Position numbers and translations under genes: made by a program. Under the pieces are notes generated by a model. That model was not told the origin of the DNA. It saw nothing but the letters and a program-made list of their open reading frames with translations, and ran no database searches. This document shows positions 1 to 11,549 of a stretch of 64,000 bases of DNA, in pieces. The first letter of the stretch is position 1; the number at the start of each line of letters is the position of its first letter. Source of the stretch: Pseudomonadota bacterium (GTDB lineage Bacteria; Pseudomonadota; Gammaproteobacteria; Burkholderiales; Burkholderiaceae_C). The stretch is from NCBI GenBank assembly GCA_020161065.1, contig JAIUPH010000037.1:124001-188000 (forward strand), given 5' to 3'.

Positions 1-1805
1 CGACCACCGCGGTGATCGCCCAGCACCTGGCTTCGCCGGCGGTGCTGGCGGCCATGCGCGCGCCCGAGCAGGTGCCGCTGTCGGTGCGCGTGGGCTCGCA
101 CTACATCGTCTCGCTGCCGATTGTCGGCGAGGGCAAGCCGCTGGGCATGCTGCACCTGGGCGTCGACGTGCGCTTCGTCGACGACGTGATGCTGGAGATG
201 ATGTACGACCTGCTGGTCGTGCTGGTGGTCTCGCTGTTCTTCACGCTGGAGCTGCTGCACTTCATGGCAGGCGCGCGGCTGGAGCAGGCGCTGGCGGCGC
301 TGGGCGACGTGTTCAAGCGCGGCGCGGCGGGCGACTTCGGCACCGCCGGCCGGCCGCCGAAGGCCGAGCTGGCCTTCGGCAGCGTGATCCGGCTGCTGGA
401 GTCGACGCTCGCGCGCGTCAATGCCGCCTACCTGGCGCTGGCCGGCGAGCTGGAGGCGGCGCGCAAGCGCCCGGCGCACGAGCGCCCGCCGGGGCTGGCC
501 GCGGCGCAGGGGCGGCTGCAGGCACTGGGGCGGCGCTTTCGCTTCGGCGCTGGCGGGGCCGACGGCGCACGGCCGGCCGACGGCAGCCTGGCCAAGGTGC
601 GTGCGCCGCTGTTCATCTTCATCCTCGCCGAGGAGCTGACGCGTTCGTTCCTGCCGGGCTACGTGCAGGAGCTGCTGGTGCCGATTCCCGGGCTGTCGCC
701 GCAGATGGTGGTGGGGCTGCCGATCGCGCTGTTCATGCTGATCGTCGCCGTCGGCCAGCCGTATTTCGGCGTGCTGTCCGAGCGCTGGGGCACGCGGCGG
801 CTGATGTTCTGCGGCGCCGCGGTGGCCGCGGTGGGCTTCGTCGCCTCGGCGCTGGCGGCCTCGGTGATCGACCTGCTGGCCTGGCGCTCGCTGTGCGCGC
901 TGGGCTATGCGATGGTCTTCGTCGCCGCCCAGGGCTACGTGCTGGAGCATTCGACGGCCGAGAACCGGGCGGTCAACATGGCCACCTTCGTCGGCGCCAT
1001 CATGGTGGCCACGGTGTGCGGGCCGTCGATCGGCGGCATCCTGGCCGACAACCTGGGCGAGCGCTGGACGCTGGCGCTGGCCGCGCTGCTGGCGGCGGCC
1101 TCGCTGCTGAGCATCCAGCAGCTGCCCGACCGCCCGGCCGCCGGCGCCGACGGCAGCGCCGAGGCGCGACCGCCGGCGCGCGTGCCCAAGCTGTCGGAAG
1201 TGGGCCGGCTGCTGGCCAACCGCCGCTTCCTGACGCTGACCGCGCTGGCCGCGATGCCGGCCAAGATCCTGCTGACCGGGCTGTGCTTCTACCTGATGCC
1301 GCTGTACGTCACCAGCGCCGGCGGCAGCCAGGCGATGGCCGGCCGCGTGCTGATGACCTACGGCGTGATGGTGGTGCTGCTGTCGCCGCTGGCGGCGCGC
1401 TGGGCGTCGTCGCGCGAGCGCATGGAGTGGCTGGTCGGCGGCGGCCTGATGCTGTCGGGCCTGGGCGGGCTGCTGCTGCTGATCGGCCCCGACATCGCCT
1501 TCGTCTTCGGCGCGATGGTGCTCATCGGCGCCGGCCAGGCGATGTCGATCTCGGCGCAGGCGGCGCTGGTCAGCGAGCACTGCGGCCGCTCGATCGCCGA
1601 GCTGGGCGAGGGCGCGGTGTTCGGCGTCTACCGGCTGCTGGAGCGGCTGGGCAACGCCGCCGGCCCGCTGCTCGGCGCCGCGCTGGTGATGGCCTACGGC
1701 TACCGCACCGGCTTCATTGCACTGGGCGGCTTCGTCTGCTGCTGCGGGCTGCTGTTCGTGCTGGCCACGCGGCGGCCGCCGACGCCGGTGCCGGTGCCGG
1801 CCTGA
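1..1805 (+). CDS. Sensor-domain/MFS transporter fusion (5' end outside window)
   Basis: The frame is open to the left edge, with no convincing start, so the gene begins upstream; the first in-frame valine codon is at 12. The visible part has a short extracytoplasmic piece of a sensor-like domain, one membrane segment (about residues 65-85 counted from 12), a HAMP-like or linker cytoplasmic stretch, and then a complete major facilitator domain of about 12 membrane segments starting near residue 195. The GVLSERWGTRR stretch looks like the loop 2-3 motif of MFS carriers. A sensor joined to an MFS carrier is unusual; together with the substrate-binding protein that follows 53 bases later it suggests uptake or sensing of one small molecule. 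Substrate unknown. Confidence 0.75.
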   Translation, partial: TTAVIAQHLASPAVLAAMRAPEQVPLSVRVGSHYIVSLPIVGEGKPLGMLHLGVDVRFVDDVMLEMMYDLLVVLVVSLFFTLELLHFMAGARLEQALAALGDVFKRGAAGDFGTAGRPPKAELAFGSVIRLLESTLARVNAAYLALAGELEAARKRPAHERPPGLAAAQGRLQALGRRFRFGAGGADGARPADGSLAKVRAPLFIFILAEELTRSFLPGYVQELLVPIPGLSPQMVVGLPIALFMLIVAVGQPYFGVLSERWGTRRLMFCGAAVAAVGFVASALAASVIDLLAWRSLCALGYAMVFVAAQGYVLEHSTAENRAVNMATFVGAIMVATVCGPSIGGILADNLGERWTLALAALLAAASLLSIQQLPDRPAAGADGSAEARPPARVPKLSEVGRLLANRRFLTLTALAAMPAKILLTGLCFYLMPLYVTSAGGSQAMAGRVLMTYGVMVVLLSPLAARWASSRERMEWLVGGGLMLSGLGGLLLLIGPDIAFVFGAMVLIGAGQAMSISAQAALVSEHCGRSIAELGEGAVFGVYRLLERLGNAAGPLLGAALVMAYGYRTGFIALGGFVCCCGLLFVLATRRPPTPVPVPA

Positions 1806-1858
1806 AGGCCAGGTCCCAAGGCCGGCCGCTAACCCAGGAATCAAACGGAAGACCCGAC

Positions 1859-2902
1859 ATGACGCTCGAACTGAACCGCCGCCAATGGATGGCCGCTGCG
1901 CTGGGCGGCACGCTGGCCGGCGCCGCCGCGCCCTCGGTGCTGGCCGCCGCGGCGAAGCCGCTGCGCATCTACGCCATCACCTTCCGCGGCATGACCGAGG
2001 TGGAGAAAGGCTTCGAGGAGTACTTCGCCTCGCGCCGCATCCCGGTGCACATCACCTTCCGCGACCTGAACCGCGAGGCCGGCCGCATGGCCGGCTTCCT
2101 CGACGAGATCCGCGCGACGCGGCCCGACCTGGTCTACACCTGGGGCACCTCGGTCACGCTGGGCGTGGTGGGGCCTTACGACGCCGTGGTCAAGGGCCAG
2201 CACATCACCGACATCCCGGTGGTCTTCACGCTGGTGGCGGCGCCGGCGCAGGCCAAGATCGTGATGAACGTCGACGCGCCGCAGCGCAACGTGACCGGCG
2301 TCACCCACGTGGTGCCGACCGACGCGCAGATGCGCGCCATCGCCGCCTACCGGCCGTTCCAGACGCTGGGCGTGCTCTACACCTCGACCGAGAAGAACTC
2401 GGTGGTGGTGCTCGACGAGATCCGCCGCATCGGCCGCGAGCGCGGCTTCCAGACCGTGGAGCGCAGCTTCCGACTGGACGCCCAGCGCAAGCCCACCGCC
2501 GAGGGCGCGGCCGAGCTGGTGCGCGAGATCAAGGACGCCGGCGCGCAGTGGCTGTACCTGCCGCCCGACTCGTTCCTGGGCACGCTGTCCGAAGGCGTGA
2601 TTATCCCGGCGGCGATGGAGCAGGGCCTGCCCACCTTCGCGTCGACCGAGCAGTTGATGCAGGCCGGCGCGCTGTGCGGGCTCGTCAGCCGCTACTACTC
2701 GATCGGCCAGTTCACCGCGCACAAGGCCGAGCAGCTGTTGATCGGCAGGAAGAAGGTCTCCGAGGTGCCGGTGGAAGCGCTCAAGCGCTTCTCGTATCAG
2801 ATCCGCATGACCGCGGCGCACAAGCTGAAAATGCCGCCGCCGCTGCCGATGCTGAACTACGCCGAGGTGATCACCGGCGAGGCGGCGCCGAGCGGCGGCT
2901 GA
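1859..2902 (+). CDS. ABC transporter substrate-binding protein (PF04392-like)
   Basis: The 347-residue product starts with a twin-arginine-like leader (NRRQWMAAALGG, then an alanine-rich segment ending near residue 30), so it is exported. The rest has the alternating two-lobe pattern of periplasmic binding proteins of the ABC substrate-binding family that resembles TrpX/LivK-type proteins, with stretches such as DIPVVFTLVAAP and LGVLYTSTEKNSV. The ATG at 1859 is chosen because it is followed at once by the leader. No permease or ATPase gene is next to it in the window. It may serve the MFS/sensor protein upstream as a ligand sensor rather than a transporter. Ligand unknown. Confidence 0.75.
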   Translation: MTLELNRRQWMAAALGGTLAGAAAPSVLAAAAKPLRIYAITFRGMTEVEKGFEEYFASRRIPVHITFRDLNREAGRMAGFLDEIRATRPDLVYTWGTSVTLGVVGPYDAVVKGQHITDIPVVFTLVAAPAQAKIVMNVDAPQRNVTGVTHVVPTDAQMRAIAAYRPFQTLGVLYTSTEKNSVVVLDEIRRIGRERGFQTVERSFRLDAQRKPTAEGAAELVREIKDAGAQWLYLPPDSFLGTLSEGVIIPAAMEQGLPTFASTEQLMQAGALCGLVSRYYSIGQFTAHKAEQLLIGRKKVSEVPVEALKRFSYQIRMTAAHKLKMPPPLPMLNYAEVITGEAAPSGG

Positions 2903-2947
2903 TCAGGCGGCTGATCAGGCGGTTGATCGGCCGCCGGCCATCTGTGT

Positions 2948-3424
2948 TCAGCCGCCGGCCTTCTTCTTCGCCGAACGCTGCGCCGGCGGCTTGGCGCGCT
3001 TGATCAGCCCGCCGGCCGTGACGCGCTGGTTGCCCAGCAGCTTGACCTTGCGCGACACCGGCGAGCGCGCCGGATGCTTGGGCGGCTGCGTCACGCGCAC
3101 GATGCGCGGCCCGGGCTTGCGGTCTTCGCGCTCGGCCTTGTCCTTGTCGGCCGGCTGCCGCCACAGCACCAGCAGCTTGCCGATGTGCTGCACGGCCGCG
3201 GCGTCGAGCTTGTCGGCCAGCGCCTGCAGCGTGGCCTCGCGCTCGTCGCGCGCGTCGCTGAGCATGCGCACCTTGATCAGGCCGTGCGCCTTGAGCGCGG
3301 CGTCGACTTCGCGCTCGACCGCGGGCGTCAGGCCCTCGGCGCCGATCATCACCACCGGGTCGAGGTGGTGCGCCTCGCCGCGGCGCTGGCGGCGCTCGGC
3401 CGGGGTCAGGGTGAGGGTGGGCAT
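2948..3424 (-). CDS. yhbY: YhbY family RNA-binding protein (CRM domain)
   Basis: The 158-residue protein has an N-terminal CRM/YhbY domain (about residues 1-95): [18 protein letters not shown], then [11 protein letters not shown] with the GxxG-like loop, and a basic C-terminal tail rich in Lys/Arg/Pro. E. coli YhbY is about 97 residues and binds pre-50S particles; the extra ~60 basic residues here are a C-terminal extension. It is divergent from rlmE, also a 50S assembly gene, with only 21 bases between the two start codons, which fits joint use in large-subunit maturation. No Shine-Dalgarno sequence is visible before the ATG at 3424. Confidence 0.9.
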   Translation of the reverse strand: MPTLTLTPAERRQRRGEAHHLDPVVMIGAEGLTPAVEREVDAALKAHGLIKVRMLSDARDEREATLQALADKLDAAAVQHIGKLLVLWRQPADKDKAEREDRKPGPRIVRVTQPPKHPARSPVSRKVKLLGNQRVTAGGLIKRAKPPAQRSAKKKAGG

Positions 3425-3430
3425 GGCGTC

Positions 3431-3437
3431 TATTATC
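3431..3437. promoter_or_regulatory. Overlapping -10-like hexamers of the divergent yhbY/rlmE pair
   Basis: TATTAT (3431-3436) on the plus strand lies 9 bases before the rlmE ATG; GATAAT (3432-3437, minus strand) lies 7 bases before the yhbY ATG. No good -35 box is visible for either. If used, both mRNAs would start at or within a few bases of the start codon. Confidence 0.4.
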
Positions 3438-3445
3438 GCCGCCCG

Positions 3446-4126
3446 ATGAAGATCAAGACCCGCAGCAAGAAGGTCAACAAGGCCTGGCTGCACGACCACC
3501 TGAACGACCCCTACGTGCGCCAGGCGCAGGCCGAGGGCTACCGCGCGCGCGCCGCCTACAAGCTGAAGGAAATCGACGAGGTCTTCGGCCTCATCAAGCC
3601 CGGGCAGGTGGTGGTCGACCTCGGCTCGGCGCCCGGCGCCTGGAGCCAGTACCTGCGGCGGCGCTTCGCGCCCAAGGTGGCCGGCAGCGGCGGCGCGGCC
3701 AGCGGCGAGCTCGGCGGCACGTTGCTGGCGCTGGACGTGCTGCCGATGGAGCCGATCGACGGCGTGCAGTTCCTGCAAGGCGACTTCCGCGACGAGGCCG
3801 TGCTGCGCGCGCTGGAAGCGGCGCTGGCCGGCCGCGCGGTGGACGTGGTGGTCTCCGACATGGCGCCCAACCTCTCGGGCATCGCCAGCGCCGATGCCGC
3901 GCGCATGGCCGACCTGGTCGAACTGGCGATCGACTTCGCGCAGGCCCGGCTGCGGCCGGAGGGCGCGCTGGTCGCCAAGGTCTTCCACGGCAGCGGCTAC
4001 AGCCAGCTGGTCGAGCGCTTCAAGCGCAGCTTTCGCGTCGTCAAGCCGCACAAGCCCAAGGCCTCGCGCGACCGCTCGGCGGAAACCTTCCTCGTCGGCA
4101 TCGGTCTGAAAGCCGCCTCGACCTGA
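3446..4126 (+). CDS. rlmE: 23S rRNA (uridine-2'-O)-methyltransferase RlmE
   Basis: The protein (226 residues) methylates the 2'-O of U2552 in 23S rRNA using SAM, a late step of 50S assembly. It shows the FtsJ/RrmJ fold: the basic N-terminus [16 protein letters not shown] motif [12 protein letters not shown] (about residues 60-70), the SDMAPNLSG motif (about 139-147) and AKVFHG with the catalytic lysine (about 178). Between beta strands 1 and 2 there is a Gly/Ala-rich insertion ([14 protein letters not shown]). The start is the ATG that gives the conserved family N-terminus; there is no clear ribosome binding site. It precedes ftsH, as in most proteobacteria. Confidence 0.96.
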   Translation: MKIKTRSKKVNKAWLHDHLNDPYVRQAQAEGYRARAAYKLKEIDEVFGLIKPGQVVVDLGSAPGAWSQYLRRRFAPKVAGSGGAASGELGGTLLALDVLPMEPIDGVQFLQGDFRDEAVLRALEAALAGRAVDVVVSDMAPNLSGIASADAARMADLVELAIDFAQARLRPEGALVAKVFHGSGYSQLVERFKRSFRVVKPHKPKASRDRSAETFLVGIGLKAAST

Positions 4127-4167
4127 GTATGCGGGGGGAAATCCCCTTGTTTCAGGGGCCCCGCAGG

Positions 4168-4195
4168 CTTGACTGAAATAGAATCGCGCCCATAT
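4168..4195 (+). promoter_or_regulatory. Sigma-32 (heat-shock) type promoter of ftsH
   Basis: CTTGACT (4168-4174) and CCCATAT (4189-4195) are separated by 14 bases. This matches the RpoH pattern CTTGAAA-N(13-17)-CCCATNT closely, and ftsH is a known sigma-32 target in E. coli. The second element is 42 bases from the GTG start codon. Confidence 0.6.
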
Positions 4196-4237
4196 GGAAC
4201 GGGGTTAGCGCCGCCGGCGCGGCCCCTAGGAGTCGCA

Positions 4238-6142
<1,905 letters not shown>

Positions 6143-6173
6143 CCCCGTCGCCGCAGGCGACTTTCTCTCGACA

Positions 6174-6195
6174 CGGGGCCTGCGGGCCCCGTTTT
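6174..6195 (+). terminator. Rho-independent terminator of ftsH
   Basis: A perfect 7-bp stem CGGGGCC/GGCCCCG with a 4-base loop is followed by TTTT, 32 bases after the ftsH stop codon. Confidence 0.8.
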
Positions 6196-6310
6196 GCCGA
6201 GCGGTGTCGGACGTAACAAGCGCCGTTCAACTCGTCACGAATTCCCTTCAAGCCACGGCCGACGCGGCGCAGCGGCGCGCCGACAATCAATGCGCGAGGA
6301 GAGCGACCGC

Positions 6311-7642
6311 ATGAGCAGACGATATTTCGGCACCGACGGCATCCGTGGCACCGTGGGCCGCCCGCCCATCACGCCCGACTTCATGCTGCGCCTGGGGCAT
6401 GCCGTGGGCCAGGTGCTGCGGCGCGCCGACGCGCGGCCGACGGTGCTGATTGGCAAGGACACGCGCATTTCGGGCTACATGCTGGAATCGTCGCTGGAAG
6501 CCGGCTTCGCGTCGGCCGGCGTCGACGTGCTGCTGAGCGGCCCGCTGCCGACGCCCGGCGTGGCCTACCTGACGCGCGCGCTGCGGCTCGACCTGGGCGT
6601 GGTGATCAGCGCTTCGCACAACCCCTTTGCCGACAACGGCGTCAAGTTCTTCTCGGCGCAAGGCGAGAAGCTGCCCGACGACTGGGAACTCGAGGTCGAG
6701 GCCGCGCTGGCGCGCGAGCCGCAGTGGGTGGACTCGGCCGGCCTGGGCAAGGCGCGGCGCCTCGACGATGCCGGCGGCCGCTACATCGAGTTCTGCAAGA
6801 GCACGGTGCCGCACAGCCTGTCGCTGCGCGGCATGAAGATCGTCGTCGACGCGGCGCACGGCGCCGCCTACCACGTGGCGCCCGACGTCTTCCACGAACT
6901 GGGCGCGGTGGTGGTGCCCATCGGCGTGCACCCCGACGGCATCAACATCAACCAGGGCGTGGGCGCCACCTCGCCGGGCGCGCTGGTCAAGGCCGTGGCC
7001 GAGCACCAGGCCGACTACGGCATCGCGCTCGACGGCGACGCCGACCGGCTGCAGATGGTCGACGCGCAGGGCCGGCTCTACAACGGCGACGAGCTGCTCT
7101 ACGTGATGGCCGCCGACCGCCTGTTCAAGCGCGAGACGGTGCCCGGCGTGGTCGGCACGCTGATGACCAACATGGCGGTGGAACTGGCGCTCAAGCGGCT
7201 GAACATCGCGCTGGTGCGCGCCAAGGTCGGCGACCGCTACGTGCTGGAAGAGCTGGCGCGCCGCGGCTGGCAGCTGGGCGGCGAAAGCTCGGGCCACCTG
7301 CTGGCGCTGGACCGCCACACCACCGGCGACGGCATCGTCAGCGCGCTGCAGATCATGCAGGCCATCCGCCGCAGCGGCAAGACGCTGGCCGCGCTGCTGG
7401 ACGGCGTGACGCTGTTCCCGCAGACGCTGATCAACGTGCGCCTGCGCGACGGCAGCGACTGGCAGCGCAACGGCCACCTCGACGACGCCCAGCACAGCGC
7501 GGCGCGCGAGCTGGGCGACAGCGGCCGCGTGCTGATCCGCGCCAGCGGCACCGAGCCGGTGCTGCGCGTGATGGTCGAAGCGCGCGACGCCGACATCGGC
7601 CGCCGCTGCGCCGAGCGGCTGGCCGCCGCCGCCGTGGCCTGA
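6311..7642 (+). CDS. glmM: Phosphoglucosamine mutase GlmM
   Basis: Interconverts glucosamine-6-phosphate and glucosamine-1-phosphate in the cytoplasm, the step toward UDP-GlcNAc for peptidoglycan and LPS. The 443 residues match the family length. Visible motifs are the N-terminal YFGTDGIRG, the phosphoserine loop [12 protein letters not shown] (about residues 98-109), the metal loop DGDADR (about 242-247), the sugar-binding GGESSGH (about 324-330) and the phosphate-binding [12 protein letters not shown] near the C-terminus. A good ribosome binding site (GAGGAG) precedes the ATG. It has its own transcription unit, because a terminator separates it from ftsH and a GC hairpin follows it. Confidence 0.97.
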   Translation: MSRRYFGTDGIRGTVGRPPITPDFMLRLGHAVGQVLRRADARPTVLIGKDTRISGYMLESSLEAGFASAGVDVLLSGPLPTPGVAYLTRALRLDLGVVISASHNPFADNGVKFFSAQGEKLPDDWELEVEAALAREPQWVDSAGLGKARRLDDAGGRYIEFCKSTVPHSLSLRGMKIVVDAAHGAAYHVAPDVFHELGAVVVPIGVHPDGININQGVGATSPGALVKAVAEHQADYGIALDGDADRLQMVDAQGRLYNGDELLYVMAADRLFKRETVPGVVGTLMTNMAVELALKRLNIALVRAKVGDRYVLEELARRGWQLGGESSGHLLALDRHTTGDGIVSALQIMQAIRRSGKTLAALLDGVTLFPQTLINVRLRDGSDWQRNGHLDDAQHSAARELGDSGRVLIRASGTEPVLRVMVEARDADIGRRCAERLAAAAVA

Positions 7643-7663
7643 GCCAGGCCGCGCGCGTGGCCC

Positions 7664-7682
7664 CGCGGCCCTACGGGCCGCG
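7664..7682 (+). terminator. GC-rich hairpin after glmM
   Basis: A perfect 8-bp stem CGCGGCCC/GGGCCGCG with loop TAC lies 21 bases after the glmM stop. There is no T-run, so it may be a weak terminator or 3'-end stabiliser rather than an intrinsic terminator. Confidence 0.4.
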
Positions 7683-7723
7683 CCGATGACGGTTCGATGA
7701 CCAAGACGACGGCCGCCCGGCGG

Positions 7724-7757
7724 CTGTCACAGAGCCGTCACGACCGTTGCCTAGAGT
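7724..7757 (+). promoter_or_regulatory. PHO box and -10 of the pst operon
   Basis: Two 7-base direct repeats, CTGTCAC (7724-7730) and CCGTCAC (7735-7741), are separated by 4 bases, as in the PhoB site CTGTCAT-N4-CTGTCAC. A -10-like TAGAGT (7752-7757) starts 10 bases after the box, the standard arrangement in which PhoB replaces the -35 element. This predicts induction of pstS and the genes after it under phosphate limitation. Confidence 0.85.
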
Positions 7758-7795
7758 CCCTTCGCATGCAGACCCTCACCGCGAAAGGACGACCC

Positions 7796-8809
7796 ATGTT
7801 GCGCAGATTCTCCGTGCTGGCCGCGGCCGCGCTGGCCTTCACCACCGGCGCCGCGCTGGCCCAGGACGTCACCGGCGCCGGCGCTTCGTTCCCGGCGCCG
7901 GTCTACGCCAAGTGGGCCGACGCCTATCACAAGGCCAGCGGCGCGCGCATCAACTACCAGTCGGTGGGCTCGGGCGCCGGCATCAAGCAGATCAAGGCGA
8001 AGACGGTGGACTTCGGCGCCACCGACGCGCCGCTGAAGGACGACGAACTGGCCCGCGAAGGCCTGGTGCAGTTCCCCACCGTGATCGGCGGCGTGGTGCC
8101 GGTGGTCAACGTCGCCGGCATCAAGCCCGGCCAGTTGAAGCTGACCGGCGCCGTGCTGGGCGACATCTTCCTGGGCAAGATCACCAAGTGGAACGACGCG
8201 GCGATCACCGCGCTGAACCCGGGCGCGCCGCTGCCCGACAGCGCCATCGCCGTGGTGCGCCGCGCCGACGGCTCGGGCACCAGCTTCGTCTTCACGAGCT
8301 ACCTCTCGAAGAGCAACGCCGACTGGAAGGCCAAGGTCGGCGAGGGCACGGCCGTCAACTGGCCCACCGGCGCCGGCGGCAAGGGCAACGAAGGCGTGTC
8401 GGCCTTCGTGCAGCGGCTGCCGGGCAGCATCGGCTACGTCGAATACGCCTATGCCAAGCAGAACCGCATGGCCTTCGTGCAACTGCGCAACCAGGCCGGC
8501 GCCTGGGTCTCGCCCGACGACGCCACCTTCAAGGCCGCGGCCGCCGGCGCCGACTGGAGCAAGAGCTTCGCGCAGGACCTGACCGACAAGCCCGGCCGCG
8601 AGAGCTGGCCGATCACCAGCACCACCTTCATCCTGATCTTCAAGTCGCCCGACAAGCCGGCGCAGGCCGCCGCGGCGCTGAAGTTCTTCGACTGGGCCTA
8701 CGCCAACGGCGACAAGGCCGCCGAAGATCTGGATTATGTGCCGCTGCCCGCCGCGCTGAAGGACCAGGTGCGCCGGCTGTGGGCCGAGCAGGTCAAGGAC
8801 GCGAAGTGA
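7796..8809 (+). CDS. pstS: Phosphate ABC transporter, periplasmic phosphate-binding protein PstS
   Basis: The 337-residue lipid-free PstS has a Sec signal peptide ([15 protein letters not shown], cleavage after ALA near residue 22). The mature protein begins with [16 protein letters not shown], the conserved phosphate-binding N-terminus; further phosphate loops are [20 protein letters not shown] and [12 protein letters not shown]. The ATG at 7796 is chosen over upstream in-frame codons because AAGGA lies 8 bases before it and the signal peptide follows directly. It is first gene of the PhoB-controlled pst operon. Confidence 0.97.
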   Translation: MLRRFSVLAAAALAFTTGAALAQDVTGAGASFPAPVYAKWADAYHKASGARINYQSVGSGAGIKQIKAKTVDFGATDAPLKDDELAREGLVQFPTVIGGVVPVVNVAGIKPGQLKLTGAVLGDIFLGKITKWNDAAITALNPGAPLPDSAIAVVRRADGSGTSFVFTSYLSKSNADWKAKVGEGTAVNWPTGAGGKGNEGVSAFVQRLPGSIGYVEYAYAKQNRMAFVQLRNQAGAWVSPDDATFKAAAAGADWSKSFAQDLTDKPGRESWPITSTTFILIFKSPDKPAQAAAALKFFDWAYANGDKAAEDLDYVPLPAALKDQVRRLWAEQVKDAK

Positions 8810-8851
8810 CGCGCTGACGCGCCACCCCGGCCGCGACCGAGAGCCCGAGCC

Positions 8852-9874
8852 ATGGCCGCTACACTGCCCGCCACCTCCTACCCCAGCCCCCCGAGCATGG
8901 CCCGCGCCACGCCCCGCGGGCGTCCGCCGGCGCGGCGCCGCGTGGCGCCCTGGGCCGATACCGTCTTCGCGCTGCTGACGCACGGCGCGGCCTGGCTCAC
9001 GCTGGCGCTGATGGCGGGCATCATCGCCTCGCTGGTGATGGGCGCGATGCCGGCGATCCAGAAGTTCGGCCTCGGCTTCCTGCTCAGCGCCGAGTGGGAT
9101 CCGGTGCAGGAGAAGTTCGGCGGCCTGGCGATGATCGTCGGCACGCTGGCGACCTCGTTCATCGCGCTGCTGATCGCCGTGCCGGTGAGCTTCGGCATCG
9201 CGCTGTTCCTCACCGAGATGGCGCCGGGCTGGCTGAAGCGGCCGCTGGGCATCGCCATCGAGCTGCTCGCCGCCGTGCCCTCCATCGTCTACGGCATGTG
9301 GGGGCTGCTGGTGTTCGGGCCCCTCCTCGCGCGCTTCGTGCAGGCGCCGCTGCAAGCGGCTTTCGGCCAGGTGCCGGGCCTGGGGGCGTTGTTCAGCGGG
9401 CCGCCGGTGGGCATCGGCATTTTGTCGGCGGGCATCATCCTGGCGATCATGGTGATTCCCTTCATCGCCGCGGTGATGCGCGACGTGTTCGAGATGACGC
9501 CGGCGATGCTGAAAGAGTCGGCCTACGGCCTGGGCGCCACCACCTGGGAAGTGGTGTGGAAGGTGGTGCTGCCCTACACCAAGACCGGCGTGGTCGGCGG
9601 CATCATGCTGGGCCTGGGCCGCGCGCTGGGCGAGACGATGGCGGTCACCTTCGTGATCGGCAACTTCAACCAGCTCAACTCGCTGTCGCTGTTCGAGGCG
9701 GCCAACAGCATCACCTCGGCGCTGGCCAACGAGTTCGCCGAGGCCGGCACCGGGCTGCACCAGGCCAGCCTGATCTACCTGGGGCTGGTGCTGTTCTTCA
9801 TCACCTTCTGCGTGCTGGCGCTGTCCAAGCTGCTGCTGGCGCGGCTGCGCCGCGCCGAAGGGGCGCGCTCGTGA
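8852..9874 (+). CDS. pstC: Phosphate ABC transporter permease PstC
   Basis: An inner-membrane subunit of the high-affinity phosphate importer. The 340 residues form about six membrane segments; the EAA-type loop contacting PstB reads [20 protein letters not shown] (about residues 215-234), and the following [16 protein letters not shown] is highly conserved in PstC. The 35 N-terminal residues are Pro/Arg-rich and cytoplasmic; ATG codons at 8852 and 8897 are both possible starts. It overlaps pstA by four bases (GTGA), showing translational coupling. Confidence 0.96.
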   Translation: MAATLPATSYPSPPSMARATPRGRPPARRRVAPWADTVFALLTHGAAWLTLALMAGIIASLVMGAMPAIQKFGLGFLLSAEWDPVQEKFGGLAMIVGTLATSFIALLIAVPVSFGIALFLTEMAPGWLKRPLGIAIELLAAVPSIVYGMWGLLVFGPLLARFVQAPLQAAFGQVPGLGALFSGPPVGIGILSAGIILAIMVIPFIAAVMRDVFEMTPAMLKESAYGLGATTWEVVWKVVLPYTKTGVVGGIMLGLGRALGETMAVTFVIGNFNQLNSLSLFEAANSITSALANEFAEAGTGLHQASLIYLGLVLFFITFCVLALSKLLLARLRRAEGARS

Positions 9875-10737
9875 GCGGCGGCACCGCCCACGCGGCACGG
9901 CTGGCCATGCACCGCCGGCGCAAGCGCATCAACGCCATCGCGCTGACGGCGTCGCTGGCGGCCATGGCCTTCGGCGTGTTCTGGCTGATCTGGATTTTGG
10001 TCGAGACCGTGCGCCTGGGCTGGGGCGGCATGGGTCTCGCCGTGTTCACGCAGATGACGCCGCCGCCGCAGGCCGACGGCGGCGGCCTGGCCAATGCGAT
10101 CTTCGGCTCGCTGACGATGGTGACGCTGGCCACGCTGCTGGGCACGCCGATCGGCGTGCTGGCCGGCATCTACCTGGCGGAGTACGGCCAGAAGAGTGCG
10201 CTGGGGCACACGGTGCGCTTCATCAACGACATCCTGCTGTCGGCGCCGTCGATCGTCATCGGCCTGTTCATCTACGCCGTCGTGGTGGCGCCGTTCAAGG
10301 GCTTCTCGGGCTGGGCCGGCGTGCTGGCGCTGGCGCTGATCGTCATTCCGGTGGTCATCCGCCAGACCGAGAACATGCTGGGCCTGATTCCCAACGCGCT
10401 GCGCGAGGCGGCCTACGCGCTGGGCACGCCGAAGTGGAAAGTTATCCTGGCGGTCACGCTGAAGGCGGCGCGGGCAGGCGTCGTCACCGGCGTGCTGCTG
10501 GCGGTGGCGCGCATCGCGGGCGAGACGGCGCCGCTGCTGTTCACCGCGCTGTCCAACCAGTTCTGGAGCAGCGACATGAGCCAGCCGATGGCCAGCCTGC
10601 CGGTGACGATCTTCAAGTTCGCGATGAGCCCCTACGAAAACTGGCAGCAGCTCGCCTGGGCCGGCGTCTTCCTGATCACGCTGGGCGTGCTGGCGCTGAA
10701 CATCCTGGCGCGGGTGCTGTTCCGCGACAAGCATTGA
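9871..10737 (+). CDS. pstA: Phosphate ABC transporter permease PstA
   Basis: The second permease of the Pst importer (288 residues, about six membrane segments). The PstB-contact loop is [19 protein letters not shown], followed by [15 protein letters not shown], typical of PstA. The GTG start at 9871 overlaps the pstC stop; an alternative is the in-frame ATG at 9907, which gives MHRRRKRIN. The protein forms a heterodimer with PstC in the inner membrane, powered by PstB. Confidence 0.96.
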   Translation: MSGGTAHAARLAMHRRRKRINAIALTASLAAMAFGVFWLIWILVETVRLGWGGMGLAVFTQMTPPPQADGGGLANAIFGSLTMVTLATLLGTPIGVLAGIYLAEYGQKSALGHTVRFINDILLSAPSIVIGLFIYAVVVAPFKGFSGWAGVLALALIVIPVVIRQTENMLGLIPNALREAAYALGTPKWKVILAVTLKAARAGVVTGVLLAVARIAGETAPLLFTALSNQFWSSDMSQPMASLPVTIFKFAMSPYENWQQLAWAGVFLITLGVLALNILARVLFRDKH

Positions 10738-10750
10738 CGAGGCAACGACC

Positions 10751-11536
<786 letters not shown>

Positions 11537-11549
11537 TAAAGGAGTGCAG

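Noticed and set aside
4169-4184. Sigma-70 promoter made of TTGACT and TAGAAT before ftsH
   Set aside because: The two hexamers are separated by only 4 bases, far too close. The heat-shock type reading with 14-base spacing fits better, although TAGAAT alone could still act with a weak -35.
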